Source: Desulfatitalea alkaliphila (GTDB lineage Bacteria > Desulfobacterota > Desulfobacteria > Desulfobacterales > Desulfosarcinaceae). Taken from it: a stretch of 52,767 nucleotides of DNA. The notes below the pieces were generated by a model. It did no database searches, was not told the origin of the DNA, and worked only from the letters and a program-made list of their open reading frames with translations. The stretch is taken from the NCBI RefSeq assembly GCF_022968795.1, contig NZ_JALJRB010000030.1, positions 1 through 52,767 on the forward strand, written 5' to 3'. A program made the position numbers and the translations under genes. This document shows positions 52,490-52,767 of this stretch, piece after piece; position 1 is the first letter of the stretch, and each line of letters begins with the position of its first letter.

Positions 52490-52767
52490 GTTTTAAGTTT
52501 TAAGTTTTAAGTGTTAAGTTAAGGTATTCTGTCTGTTATATATTCTATACGGAGAACAGGCGGTGTCGCTTTTACGGATGCATGCATTCGATTATAGGGT
52601 GCCGGACGAAACGGCGATCAGTGGTTAACGATCCTGTAGGGTAGGGGCACGGCGTGCCGTGCCCCTACGGGCTGGATGCGTGGCAGTACCCATTTGCCCG
52701 ATCACCCCAAACCCAATAAAATCGATAGAATTCATTAACTTAAAACTTAACACTTAAAACTTAAAAC
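52490..52767. mobile_element. MITE-like element with heptad-repeat inverted ends
   Basis: The left end (52490-52523) is a run of GTTTTAA heptads with one GTGTTAA variant. The right end (about 52735-52767) is its inverted counterpart and runs to the window edge. In the middle, 52641-52668 is a 28-nt palindrome (13-bp arms GTAGGGGCACGGC around a GT centre). No ORF lies inside. Composition differs sharply from the GC-rich neighbourhood. This fits a non-autonomous miniature element or nested repeats; the right boundary may be beyond the window. Confidence 0.5.

Noticed and set aside
1-52767. CRISPR arrays, rRNA and tRNA genes
   Set aside because: No regularly spaced repeats, rRNA signatures or tRNA cloverleaf sequences were noticed on either strand; a tRNA scan was not run.

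Overview
The window is about 53 kb of GC-rich chromosomal DNA, most likely from an anaerobic deltaproteobacterium (Desulfobacterota, Desulfosarcina/Desulfobacteraceae-like sulfate reducer). This is inferred from gene content: two ferredoxin-dependent 2-oxoacid oxidoreductases, a Na+-pump decarboxylase beta/gamma pair, a seven-gene Mrp Na+/H+ antiporter, an ADP-forming acyl-CoA synthetase/GNAT fusion, an integron integrase, and the IorA and PurE sequence styles. No rRNA, tRNA or CRISPR array was seen.

Layout, left to right. (1) 1-2.6 kb: a long integron integrase whose cassette array, if any, would lie left of the window; a REP-like inverted repeat; and a DUF2294/MpsC-like gene. (2) 2.6-15.6 kb: a structured leader with an intrinsic terminator, then purC, purE, a gamma-carbonic-anhydrase-like protein, a two-subunit acyl-CoA carboxylase, iorAB and carAB. 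Most of these enzymes consume or handle CO2/bicarbonate. (3) 15.8-18.5 kb: the four subunits of a VOR/KOR-type 2-oxoacid:ferredoxin oxidoreductase. (4) 18.7-24 kb: a C39-like peptidase, a RimK-like ATP-grasp ligase with an RLAN domain, a GCS2-type ligase, an N-formylglutamate-amidohydrolase-like hydrolase and an M42 aminopeptidase. This is a candidate system for making, modifying and degrading a small peptide or amide. (5) 24-26.3 kb, minus strand: oadG, oadB, mtgA. (6) 26.7-32.5 kb: the complete mnhABCDEFG operon. (7) 32.5-33.1 kb, minus strand: a sigma70-type promoter, a cobalamin riboswitch, an intrinsic terminator and an unrecognised 58-residue ORF. (8) 33.2-37.3 kb: a YcaO protein, a DEAD-box helicase and tag. 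(9) 37.7-41.9 kb: a kinase-like protein, a universal stress protein and a Pat-like synthetase/acetyltransferase. (10) 41.9-52.3 kb, minus strand: a solitary acyl carrier protein, then a ten-gene translationally coupled operon (GYF/RDD, zinc-finger membrane proteins, DUF4129, DUF4350, MoxR, DUF58, SpoIIM, RDD). (11) 52.5 kb to the end: a MITE-like element with heptad-repeat inverted ends and a central palindrome, apparently cut by the window edge.

The most unusual features are the B12-riboswitch unit serving a 58-residue ORF, the amidoligase/peptidase cluster, the unassigned purC leader, and the MoxR operon carrying repeated B-box-like zinc fingers. All identifications come from reading the sequence and from knowledge of the families; no database search was run.
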